DNA from: Humitalea sp050632385
Lineage (GTDB): Bacteria; Pseudomonadota; Alphaproteobacteria; Acetobacterales; Acetobacteraceae
Direction: 5' to 3'
NCBI RefSeq assembly: GCF_050632385.1
Contig: NZ_CP192599.1
Span: 5,456,001 to 5,520,000 of the forward strand
DNA length: 64,000 nucleotides
Positions 17,305 to 24,899 of the stretch are shown one piece after another. The notes beneath the pieces were generated by a model, which saw nothing but the letters and a program-made list of their open reading frames with translations, did not search any database and was not told where the DNA came from. The translations under genes and the position numbers were made by a program. Within the stretch, counting starts at the first letter, position 1. Each line of letters opens with the position of its first letter.

Positions 17305-18048
17305 ATGGACAATCCCCATACCGCCGACTTCGGCTTCCGCGACGTGCCCCGGGCCCAGAAGGCCAAGATGGTGCGGGCCGTCTTCGACAGCGTGGCGCCG
17401 TCCTACGACGCGATGAACGACCTGATGTCGCTGGGGCTGCACCGCGTCTGGAAGCGGATCTTTGTGAACGCCATCGGCGCCGGGCCGCGCGACACCCTGC
17501 TGGACCTGGCCGCCGGGACCGGGGACGTGGCCTTCCTGGCCAAGGAACGCGGCGCCGGGTCGGTGATCCTGGCGGACATCAATCACAGCATGCTGAATGT
17601 CGGCCAGGGCCGGGCCCTGTCGCGCGGGCTGATGGCCGGGCTGTCCTTCGTCTGCGCCGATGCCGAGCGGATGCCGTTGCCGGATCGGTCGGTGACGCGG
17701 GTGTCCATGGCTTTTGGCCTGCGCAACTGCACCGACAAGGATGCCGTGCTGGCCGAGGCACGGCGCGTGCTGCGCCCGGGCGGGAAGCTGTGCGTGCTGG
17801 AATTCTCCAAGCTGGCGATCGCGCCGCTGCGCCCGCTGTATGATGCCTGGTCGTTCAAGGCGCTGCCGGCCATCGGCCAGCGTGTCGCCAAGGATGGCGA
17901 CAGCTACCAATACCTGGCGGAGAGCATACGCATGTTCCCGGACCAGGAGACCCTGGCCGGCATGTTCCGCACCGCCGGCTTCGCCAATGTCGCCTATCGC
18001 AACCTGTCGGGCGGGATTGTCGCGATCCACTCCGGTTGGCGGCTGTAG
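17305..18048 (+). CDS. ubiE: Ubiquinone/menaquinone biosynthesis C-methyltransferase UbiE
   Basis: A 247-residue SAM-dependent methyltransferase, with VFDSVAPSYDAMNDLMSLGLHR, the SAM motif LLDLAAGTGDVAFLA and AFGLRNCTDKDAVLAEARRVL, all characteristic of UbiE. It C-methylates the quinone ring in ubiquinone synthesis. The ATG at 17305 follows a TATATC box by a few bases and is divergent from mutM by 45 bp. In many alphaproteobacteria ubiB separates ubiE from coaBC; here coaBC follows after only 7 bp. Confidence 0.95.
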   Translation: MDNPHTADFGFRDVPRAQKAKMVRAVFDSVAPSYDAMNDLMSLGLHRVWKRIFVNAIGAGPRDTLLDLAAGTGDVAFLAKERGAGSVILADINHSMLNVGQGRALSRGLMAGLSFVCADAERMPLPDRSVTRVSMAFGLRNCTDKDAVLAEARRVLRPGGKLCVLEFSKLAIAPLRPLYDAWSFKALPAIGQRVAKDGDSYQYLAESIRMFPDQETLAGMFRTAGFANVAYRNLSGGIVAIHSGWRL

Positions 18049-18055
18049 CGCCCGC

Positions 18056-19243
18056 ATGCTCACGGGTCGCCATCTGCTGTTGATCGTGTCGGGCAGCATC
18101 GCTGCCTACAAGGCGCTGGAACTCGCGCGGCTGCTGCGGCGCGATGGGGCACGAGTAACGCCCGTGCTGACGGCGGGGGGCGCGCAATTCGTCACGCCAC
18201 ATGCCTTGCAGGCGATATGTGGCGAGGCCGTGATGCAGGACCTGTGGTCGCTGGAGCAGGAGGCCGCCGGCGGCCATATCCGCCTGGCGCGCGCGCCCGA
18301 TGCGGTGGTGGTGGCGCCGGCCTCGGCCGATCTTCTGGCCCGCATGGCGACGGGGCTGGCCAGTGACCTGGCCGGGGCCATCCTGCTGGCAACGACGCGC
18401 CCGGTGCTGGTCGCGCCGGCGATGAACCCGACGATGTGGGCGCATCCGGCGACGGTCGCCAATGTCGCGGTGCTGCGGGCGCGCGGGATCGCCTTCGTCG
18501 GACCCGAGAATGGCGAGATGGCGGAACCGGAAAGCGGCTATGGGCGCCTGGCGGAACCGCCCACCATGCTGGCCGCCATCCGCGCGCTTTTCTCCGCGGG
18601 CCCCTTGGCCGGGCGGCACGTGCTGGTGACCAGCGGCCCCACGCATGAACCGCTGGACCCCGTGCGCTACATCGCCAATCGCAGCAGTGGGCGACAGGGC
18701 CATGCCATCGCAGCGGCCTTGGCCGCGCTGGGCGCGCGCGTAACCTTGGTCAGCGGGCCAGTCGCCATCGCAGACCCACCGGGAGTGACCGTGGTGCGGG
18801 TCGAGACGGCGGCCGAGATGCTGGCCGCGACCGAAGCCGCTCTGCCCGCCGATGCCGCCGTCTGCGCCGCGGCTGTCGCCGATTTCCGCCCCGCGACCGC
18901 GGTCGCCGGCAAGATCAAGAAGATCGCCGGCATGGCCCCCGCGCCGATCACGTTGGCGCTGAACCCCGACATATTGGCGACCCTGTCCCACCACGCGCGG
19001 CGGCCCCGCCTGGTTGTGGGCTTCGCCGCCGAGACCTCGGATCTGATTGAGAACGCGCGCCAAAAACTGGCGCGAAAGGGCTGCGACTGGGTCGTGGCGA
19101 ATGATGTTTCGGGGGATGTGATGGGCGGGTCTGACAACACGGTGCATCTGGTGACGGCGGCCGGGGTCGAGGATTGGCCCCTGCTGCCGAAACCCCAGGT
19201 CGCGGCACGCCTGGCCGCGCGCATCGCCGAGGCGCTGGCATGA
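18056..19243 (+). CDS. coaBC: Bifunctional phosphopantothenoylcysteine decarboxylase / phosphopantothenate-cysteine ligase
   Basis: A 395-residue flavoprotein catalysing two consecutive CoA steps. The N-terminal HFCD domain has VSGSIAAYKALELARLLRR, the ADAVVVAPASADLLA-type strand and PVLVAPAMNPTMW; the C-terminal ligase domain starts at VTSGPTHEPLDPVRYIANRS and includes a conserved NDV. The start at 18056 is immediately after ubiE; the longer frame from 17714 is inside ubiE. It overlaps dut by 4 bp. Confidence 0.95.
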   Translation: MLTGRHLLLIVSGSIAAYKALELARLLRRDGARVTPVLTAGGAQFVTPHALQAICGEAVMQDLWSLEQEAAGGHIRLARAPDAVVVAPASADLLARMATGLASDLAGAILLATTRPVLVAPAMNPTMWAHPATVANVAVLRARGIAFVGPENGEMAEPESGYGRLAEPPTMLAAIRALFSAGPLAGRHVLVTSGPTHEPLDPVRYIANRSSGRQGHAIAAALAALGARVTLVSGPVAIADPPGVTVVRVETAAEMLAATEAALPADAAVCAAAVADFRPATAVAGKIKKIAGMAPAPITLALNPDILATLSHHARRPRLVVGFAAETSDLIENARQKLARKGCDWVVANDVSGDVMGGSDNTVHLVTAAGVEDWPLLPKPQVAARLAARIAEALA

Positions 19244-19683
19244 ACACCATCGCAGTCCGTCGCCTGCCGCATGGCGAAGGCCTGCCTCTGCCGAGCTACG
19301 CCACCGATGGCGCGGCCGGCATGGACCTGTTGGCCGCCGTCACCACGCCGGTGACCATCGCGCCGGGTGCCAGGGTGCTGATCCCGACCGGGCTGATGGT
19401 GGCGTTGCCAACGGGATTTGAATGGCAGATTCGCCCCCGTAGTGGCCTCGCGCTGAAGAATGCGATCCTGGTCGCGAACAGCCCGGGCACGGTGGACGAG
19501 GATTACCGTGGCGAGGTCCAGGTCATCGTATTGAACGCCGGGGACGCGCCCTTTGTCGTCGAACGCGGGATGCGCATCGCCCAGGCGGTCTTGGCGCCCG
19601 TGACGCGCGGCATCTTTGCCGAGGTCACGGAACTGCCCGAGACGCGGCGCGGCACGGGCGGCTTCGGCAGTACGGGGAACTAA
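19240..19683 (+). CDS. dut: dUTP diphosphatase
   Basis: A 147-residue trimeric dUTPase that hydrolyses dUTP to dUMP and PPi, limiting uracil in DNA. All five motifs are present: ATDGAAGMDL, IRPRSGLALKN, NSPGTVDEDYRGEV, RIAQAVLAPV and the C-terminal RGTGGFGSTG that closes over the nucleotide. The ATG overlaps the coaBC stop. The 3' end overlaps the convergent amidohydrolase by 4 bp. Confidence 0.97.
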   Translation: MNTIAVRRLPHGEGLPLPSYATDGAAGMDLLAAVTTPVTIAPGARVLIPTGLMVALPTGFEWQIRPRSGLALKNAILVANSPGTVDEDYRGEVQVIVLNAGDAPFVVERGMRIAQAVLAPVTRGIFAEVTELPETRRGTGGFGSTGN

Positions 19684-20510
19684 AACCCGTAGAGCCGCGC
19701 CGGATTATCCGTCAGGATTTTTTGGCGCGCCGCCGCCGGCGTCCAGTCGCAAAACACGTCCAGCAACCGCTGTGCATCCGGCACCGGCCCTTCCGGGCGC
19801 GGATGCGGCCAGTCGGTGCCCCAGACCAGCACATCGGGATTGGCCGCGACCAGCGCGTCATGGAAGGGCTTTGCGTCCAGGTAATCAGGCGCGACGGCAC
19901 CCAGGCGGTAGGTCCCGGACAGCTTGGTCCAAAGCGTCCCCTCGGCCACACCGCGCCGCAGCACCTCGAAGCCTGGGTTCGTCACGCCATGGCTGAAATG
20001 CATCCTGCCCATGTGATCGACCACGACCGGCACCGGCAGCGCCGCCAGGCGCGGCAGCAGGTCGGGCAGGTCGCGCGCGTCGATCCACAATTGCAGGTGC
20101 CAGCCCAGGTCGGCCATCACCGGCATCAGCGGCTCGATCTCCGCCAGCCGGACCCCGCCATGGTAGGCTGCCTGCCCATCGCGGCGGTATTCATTGGCGC
20201 GCAATCCGCGCACCCCGGCCGCATGCATCGCGCGCAGGGATGCTGGCGTGGCCTCGGCCCCCACCACCGCGACGCCGCGCAACCGGTCGGGGGCGCGGGT
20301 CAGCGCATCCAGGGTCGCCGTGTTGTCGCGGTCATAGGCCGAGGGTTGCACGATGACGCCGCGCGCAAGCCCCAACCGGTCCAACAGCGCCAGATATGCT
20401 TCCAGCGGCGCATCATCGGGCGTGTAGGACCGTGGCTCGGCGTAGGGAAACCGCGCCGCCGGGCCAAAGACGTGGCAGTGGCAGTCGCAGGCGCCGGCCG
20501 GGATCGTCAT
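19680..20510 (-). CDS. Amidohydrolase of the 2-pyrone-4,6-dicarboxylate lactonase (LigI) type
   Basis: A 276-residue TIM-barrel hydrolase with the N-terminal metal motif CDCHCHVFGP, then FPYAEPRSYTPDDAPLEAY and the C-terminal VWGTDWPHPRPEG, a pattern shared with LigI-like PDC hydrolases of aromatic acid degradation. It would open a lactone to a tricarboxylate. It is cotranscribed with an upstream Bug-type binding protein (ATGA overlap), typical of a catabolic uptake-plus-enzyme pair. The precise lactone is unknown. Confidence 0.78.
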   Translation of the reverse strand: MTIPAGACDCHCHVFGPAARFPYAEPRSYTPDDAPLEAYLALLDRLGLARGVIVQPSAYDRDNTATLDALTRAPDRLRGVAVVGAEATPASLRAMHAAGVRGLRANEYRRDGQAAYHGGVRLAEIEPLMPVMADLGWHLQLWIDARDLPDLLPRLAALPVPVVVDHMGRMHFSHGVTNPGFEVLRRGVAEGTLWTKLSGTYRLGAVAPDYLDAKPFHDALVAANPDVLVWGTDWPHPRPEGPVPDAQRLLDVFCDWTPAAARQKILTDNPARLYGF

Positions 20511-21481
20511 TCCGGCTTCAGCCCCGCCAGATCAGCGGCGCGGCGGGCGCGGACCAGTTCTTCACGCAGGAAGGTGGCAAAGCCGTCCGGCGTGGTCTCG
20601 GGGCCGGTCACCACGATGCCGCCGGTGGATTCGAAGCGTTCCTTCACGAAATCCTCGGTCAGCACCGCCGCGAGGGCGGCCGTCAGCCGGGCCTCGACGG
20701 CTGGGGAAATGCCGGCCGGCGCCAGCAACCCGACGTAGCTTGCGGCCAGGAAGTCGGGCACGCCGGCCTGGATGAAGGTCGGAACCTCCGGCACCTGCGG
20801 GATGCGTTCGGCCGAGGCGACGGCGATGACGCGGGCGCGGCCTTCGCGATGCAGCGGCAGCACGGAGGAGAGTTCCACCATCGCCGCCGGCAGGCTGCCG
20901 GAAATCAGGTCGGGCACCAGCGCGCCGCCGGAGCGGTAGGGGATATGCGTCGTCTCCGCGCCCGTGGCCGCGTTGAACAATTCCAAGGTGAGATGCGCCG
21001 CACTGCCCGCCCCCGGCGTGCCCACGCCGATCGTACCGGGGCGCGCCTTGGCCGCCGCGATGAAGGCGGCGAGCGTCTGCGGCTGGTTTGGCCCGACGAC
21101 CAGCACATGCACCGCGCGATTGGCGATGCCGATGGGGCGGAAGGCGGTCAGCGGGTCGTAGCCCAGGCGCGCCTGGACCAGCACGTTGACGGTGAGCGGG
21201 CCGTTGGAGCCGATCAGCAGCGTGTAGCCATCGGGGGCCGCGCGGGCCACCGCCTCGGCCCCCACGGAACCACCGGCGCCGGCGCGGTTCTCGACCACGA
21301 TGGGTTGGCCCAGGCGTTCGGACATGCGCTGGCTCAGCACGCGTGCCACCAAATCGGCATTGCCACCGGCGGCGAAGGGCACGACCAGCCGGATCGGACG
21401 GTCGGGAAACGCGGTCTGCGCGGCGGCCGGCAGCGCGGCGGCCAGCGCGAGCCCGGTCAGGATGTGGCGGCGGGTTGTCAT
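20507..21481 (-). CDS. Bug-family periplasmic substrate-binding protein
   Basis: A 324-residue exported protein with a twin-arginine-containing signal peptide (TTRRHILTGLALAAALPAAA) followed by FPDRPIRLVVPFAAGGNADLVAR, the opening of TctC/Bug solute receptors. Bug proteins bind carboxylates for tripartite tricarboxylate transporters, but no TctA/TctB membrane genes are nearby, as is common for Bug paralogues. ATG 21481 was preferred over an upstream 14-residue extension because it starts the signal peptide. It is divergent from a CoA ligase across 125 bp. Confidence 0.88.
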   Translation of the reverse strand: MTTRRHILTGLALAAALPAAAQTAFPDRPIRLVVPFAAGGNADLVARVLSQRMSERLGQPIVVENRAGAGGSVGAEAVARAAPDGYTLLIGSNGPLTVNVLVQARLGYDPLTAFRPIGIANRAVHVLVVGPNQPQTLAAFIAAAKARPGTIGVGTPGAGSAAHLTLELFNAATGAETTHIPYRSGGALVPDLISGSLPAAMVELSSVLPLHREGRARVIAVASAERIPQVPEVPTFIQAGVPDFLAASYVGLLAPAGISPAVEARLTAALAAVLTEDFVKERFESTGGIVVTGPETTPDGFATFLREELVRARRAADLAGLKPE

Positions 21482-21606
21482 GGTCGTGGCCTCCCTGGCG
21501 ACTTTGTTGCTCCATAGGGTCAAACGCCGGACTGGTCGAGGCGCGCCCCTTTCGCAGCCTGCGGCCTGACCACATACTTGCCGCTAAACGGGGAAGAGGC
21601 ACGGCA

Positions 21607-23130
21607 ATGACCGGATACAGCACGATCATGGAATTGTTGGGCGCCGGTGCGGCCGACGCCCCCGCGATCCGCGCGCCCGACGGCCGCGCGCCCCTGACCT
21701 TCGCTGAATTGCGCGCTCTGGCCGAACGAACGGTCGCGGCGCTGAACGCGCGCGGCATCGGGCGCGGCGATCGCGTCGCGCTGGTGCTGCCGAACGGGCC
21801 GGAAATGGCGACGGCGTTTGTCGCTGTCGCGGCGGGCGCCACCACGGCACCGCTGAACCCCGGCTACAAGCAGGAAGAATTCGCCTTCTACATCGACGAC
21901 CTGAAGGCGCGCGCACTGATCGTCGCGCGCGGCATGGACACCCCGGCGCGGGCCGCCGCGATCGGCCTGGGCGTGCCGATCATCGAGGTTTCGGCCGACC
22001 CCGCGGCCGGCGCAGGCGCTTTTTCGCTGGAGGGCGGCACCCCCGGCACAGCGGCCAACCCAGGCTTTGCCGGGCCGGATGACGTGGCCCTGGTGCTGCA
22101 TACCTCCGGCACCACGGCGCGCCCAAAAATCGTGCCGCTGACGCAGGCGAATATCACGGCATCGGCGCGGCACATCGGCGCCTCGCTGGCATTGAGCCCG
22201 TCCGATTGCTGCCTGAACGTGATGCCGCTGTTTCACATTCACGGGCTGATCGCGGCGGTGCTGTCCTCGCTCGGCGCCGGGGCGGCGGTGTGCTGCACGC
22301 CTGGCTTCGATGCGCTGCGCTTCTTCCGCTTCCTCGATGAAGAACGGCCGAGTTGGTACACGGCGGTGCCGACCATGCACCAGACCATCCTGTCGCGTGC
22401 CGAACGCAATGCGGAGATCATCGCCCGCGCGCGGCTGCGCTTTATCCGGTCGTCCAGCGCCTCATTGCCAGGCCCGGTGATGCGCCAGATGGAGGAGGTT
22501 TTTGGTGTGCCGCTGGTGGAGTCCTACGGCATGACGGAAGCCGCGCACCAGATGGCCTCCAACCCACTGGAGGGCCCGCGTAAGCCTGGCCATGTCGGCC
22601 GCGCCGCCGGGCCGGACGTCGCGATCATGGACGACGACGGCACCATCCTGCCGCAGGGCGAGATCGGTGAGGTGGTGATCCGCGGCCCCAATGTGACCAA
22701 GGGCTACGAAGCCAACCCCGAGGCCAATGCCAAGGCGTTTTTCAACGGCTGGTTCCGCACCGGCGACCAGGGGATGTTCGATGCCGAGGGATTCCTGATG
22801 CTGACGGGGCGGCTGAAGGAACTCATCAACCGTGGCGGCGAAAAGGTCTCGCCGCTGGAGGTGGACGGCATCCTGTCCGACCACCCTGCCGTCGCACAGG
22901 CGCTGACTTTTGCTATCCCGCACGACAAGCTGGGTGAGGAAGTGGGCGCCGCGGTCGTGCTGCGCGACGGCATGGGCGTGACCGAACGCGAGTTGCGTGA
23001 TTTCGCGGCCAAGCATCTGGCGGATTTCAAAGTGCCGAAGAAGATCGTGTTCCTGGCGGAAATTCCGAAGGGTGCGACTGGCAAGTTGATGCGCATCGGA
23101 CTTGCCGAAAAACTGGGGCTATCGCTGTGA
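21607..23130 (+). CDS. AMP-dependent acyl-CoA synthetase resembling oxalyl-CoA ligase
   Basis: A 507-residue ANL-superfamily enzyme that activates a carboxylate with ATP and joins it to CoA. The P-loop-like LHTSGTTARPKIVPLT lies near residue 164, YGMTEAAHQM near 307, the hinge TGRLKELINRGGEKVSPLEV near 397, and the catalytic Lys in PKGATGKLMR near 493. The HIHGLIAAVLSSLGAGA and WYTAVPTMHQTIL segments resemble AAE3/Pcs60 oxalate-CoA ligases rather than long-chain FadD. ATG 21607 has a GGGGAAGAGG-type ribosome site upstream. It overlaps the next gene by 4 bp (GTGA). Confidence 0.85.
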   Translation: MTGYSTIMELLGAGAADAPAIRAPDGRAPLTFAELRALAERTVAALNARGIGRGDRVALVLPNGPEMATAFVAVAAGATTAPLNPGYKQEEFAFYIDDLKARALIVARGMDTPARAAAIGLGVPIIEVSADPAAGAGAFSLEGGTPGTAANPGFAGPDDVALVLHTSGTTARPKIVPLTQANITASARHIGASLALSPSDCCLNVMPLFHIHGLIAAVLSSLGAGAAVCCTPGFDALRFFRFLDEERPSWYTAVPTMHQTILSRAERNAEIIARARLRFIRSSSASLPGPVMRQMEEVFGVPLVESYGMTEAAHQMASNPLEGPRKPGHVGRAAGPDVAIMDDDGTILPQGEIGEVVIRGPNVTKGYEANPEANAKAFFNGWFRTGDQGMFDAEGFLMLTGRLKELINRGGEKVSPLEVDGILSDHPAVAQALTFAIPHDKLGEEVGAAVVLRDGMGVTERELRDFAAKHLADFKVPKKIVFLAEIPKGATGKLMRIGLAEKLGLSL

Positions 23131-24110
23131 AGATCTGCATCTTTGGCGCCGGCGCGATCGGCGGGCTGATGGGCGCGAAGCTGGCCCAGAAGGGCGATGT
23201 CGAGGTCACGATCATCGCGCGCGGGCCGCATCTGGCGGCGATGCAGAAGAACGGCCTGATCCTGCGCACCGATGGCGCGGAGATCGTGACACGGCCGCGC
23301 TGCGTCGCCTCGGCCGAGGAAGCGGGGCCGCAGGATCATGTCGTGGTCACGCTGAAAGCGCATTCCCTGCCTGGGGCCGCACCGCAGATGCAGCCGTTGC
23401 TGGGGCCGGAGACGACTATCGTCTCGGCGGTGAACGGCATCCCCTGGTGGTATTTCTACAAGCTCGCCGGGCCGCATGAGGATCATCGCGTCCGCAGCAT
23501 CGACCCCGATGGTCGCGTGTGGGATCTGCTGGCGCCATCGCGCGCCATCGGCTGCATCGTCTATCCGGCGGCCGAGGTGGTGGAACCCGGCATCATCGAA
23601 CACACCTACGGCGACCGCTTCACCCTGGGCGAACCGGATGGCAGCCGCACCCCGCGCATCGCGGCCCTGTCGGAAGCCCTGATCGGTGCCGGATTCAAGG
23701 CCCCGATCCGGCCGCGTATCCGCGATGAATTGTGGGTGAAACTCTGGGGCAACCTCGCCTTCAACCCGATTTCCGCGCTGACCGGCGCCACCCTGGATGT
23801 GCTGACCGGCGACCCCGGCCAGCGCGGCGTGGCCCGGGCGATGATGCTGGAATCCCAGGCGATCGGCGAAGCCCTGGGCGTGCGCTTCGGGATCGATGTG
23901 GACAAGCGCATCGCGGGGGCGGCGGAGGTCGGCGCGCACAAGACCTCGATGCTGCAGGACCTGGAACGCGGGCGGCCGATGGAGATCGACGCGCTGCTGG
24001 GCGTGATCGTGGAACTGGCGGAGCTGACCGGCCTGCCGGCGCCGACCTGCGCGACGGTGCTGGCGCTGGTGCGCGCGCGGGGCCGCGCGGCCGGGTGCTA
24101 CGGCGCGTAG
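23127..24110 (+). CDS. Ketopantoate reductase-family (PanE/ApbA-like) oxidoreductase
   Basis: A 327-residue NADP-dependent reductase with the dinucleotide motif ICIFGAGAIGGLMGAKLA, the segment LWVKLWGNLAFNPISALTGATL and an SMLQDLERGRPMEIDALLG-like C-terminal helix found in ketopantoate reductases. It uses a GTG start overlapping the CoA ligase stop. Because it is embedded in a catabolic operon, a dedicated 2-oxoacid or hydroxyacid substrate is as likely as pantothenate synthesis. It ends 13 bp inside the convergent FAH gene. Confidence 0.82.
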   Translation: MKICIFGAGAIGGLMGAKLAQKGDVEVTIIARGPHLAAMQKNGLILRTDGAEIVTRPRCVASAEEAGPQDHVVVTLKAHSLPGAAPQMQPLLGPETTIVSAVNGIPWWYFYKLAGPHEDHRVRSIDPDGRVWDLLAPSRAIGCIVYPAAEVVEPGIIEHTYGDRFTLGEPDGSRTPRIAALSEALIGAGFKAPIRPRIRDELWVKLWGNLAFNPISALTGATLDVLTGDPGQRGVARAMMLESQAIGEALGVRFGIDVDKRIAGAAEVGAHKTSMLQDLERGRPMEIDALLGVIVELAELTGLPAPTCATVLALVRARGRAAGCYGA

Positions 24111-24868
24111 GTATTCCGCAGGGTGCCGATGCCGTCGATGGTGACCTCCACCACCATCCCCGGCCGCATCGGCAGCGCGCCGACCGATGTGCCGCAGGCG
24201 ATCAGGTCGCCGGGGCGCAACGTCATTTCACGTGAAATCAGCGACACGATTTTTGCCGGCGCCAGGATCATGTCGCTGGCCGGGTAGTTTTGCCGCTCCC
24301 GCCCGTTCAGCGCGACTTTTACGCGTAGGCTGGACCAATCCAGCCCCGTGGCGATGCAGGGGCCGACCGGTCCGAAGGTGTCGCAGCCCTTGGCCCGCGC
24401 CCATTGCGGAAAGGATGGATCGGCGAAGAGCACGTCCAGCGCCGTCACATCGTTCACGCAGGTCAGGCCAAAGATCGCATCGGCGGCCTCGTCCTCGGTG
24501 ACCGCGCTGCATGTCTTGCCGATCACCAGGCCAAGCTCGCCCTCGTACAAGACCTTGCCGGTATAGCCGGCGGGGGCGCGGATGGCGGCGTCGGGGCCGA
24601 TGATGCTGCCGGGGGATTTCAGGAAATACAGCGGCTCGGCCGGGATCGCATTGCCTTGCTTGGTCGCGGCCTCGAAAAAATTGTTCCACAGCCCGATGAA
24701 ATTGCGTGGCGCGACGGGTGGCAGCAGCGTGACCGAGGCCAGGGGCAGCGGCGCGCCCTGCGCGGTGGGATTGGCGAACAGGTCGCCGGCATGCGGCTGC
24801 ACGGTGTCGCCGTCCAGCGTGCCAAAGCCTTCGGCACCATCGCACGAAAAACGAACCCAAAGGGTCAT
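24098..24868 (-). CDS. Fumarylacetoacetate hydrolase family protein
   Basis: A 256-residue FAH-fold enzyme with VLYEGELGLVIGKTC (metal-binding Glu), FGLTCVNDVTALDVL and KGCDTFGPVGPCIATG. Members hydrolyse or decarboxylate acylpyruvates and 2-oxo-hept-3-ene-dioates. ATG 24868 gives the usual MTLWVRF start; the 62-residue longer frame reads through the end of the MprF-like gene. It lies 31 bp downstream of that gene on the same strand. A parS-like palindrome (24225-24238) is contained in its codons for ISREM. Confidence 0.87.
   Translation of the reverse strand: MTLWVRFSCDGAEGFGTLDGDTVQPHAGDLFANPTAQGAPLPLASVTLLPPVAPRNFIGLWNNFFEAATKQGNAIPAEPLYFLKSPGSIIGPDAAIRAPAGYTGKVLYEGELGLVIGKTCSAVTEDEAADAIFGLTCVNDVTALDVLFADPSFPQWARAKGCDTFGPVGPCIATGLDWSSLRVKVALNGRERQNYPASDMILAPAKIVSLISREMTLRPGDLIACGTSVGALPMRPGMVVEVTIDGIGTLRNTYAP
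24225..24238. other. parS-like palindrome
   Basis: The perfect 14-bp palindrome ATTTCACGTGAAAT lies inside the FAH gene. Its inner 12 bp are identical to the core of the bacterial ParB-binding parS consensus (TGTTTCACGTGAAACA); the outer symmetric G/C pair is A/T here. parS sites usually lie within coding regions close to oriC, and the neighbouring gene blocks are ones that are often oriC-proximal in alphaproteobacteria. Confidence 0.45.
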
Positions 24869-24899
24869 GTCACGTCCTCCACTGCCTGATGTGGCGGCA

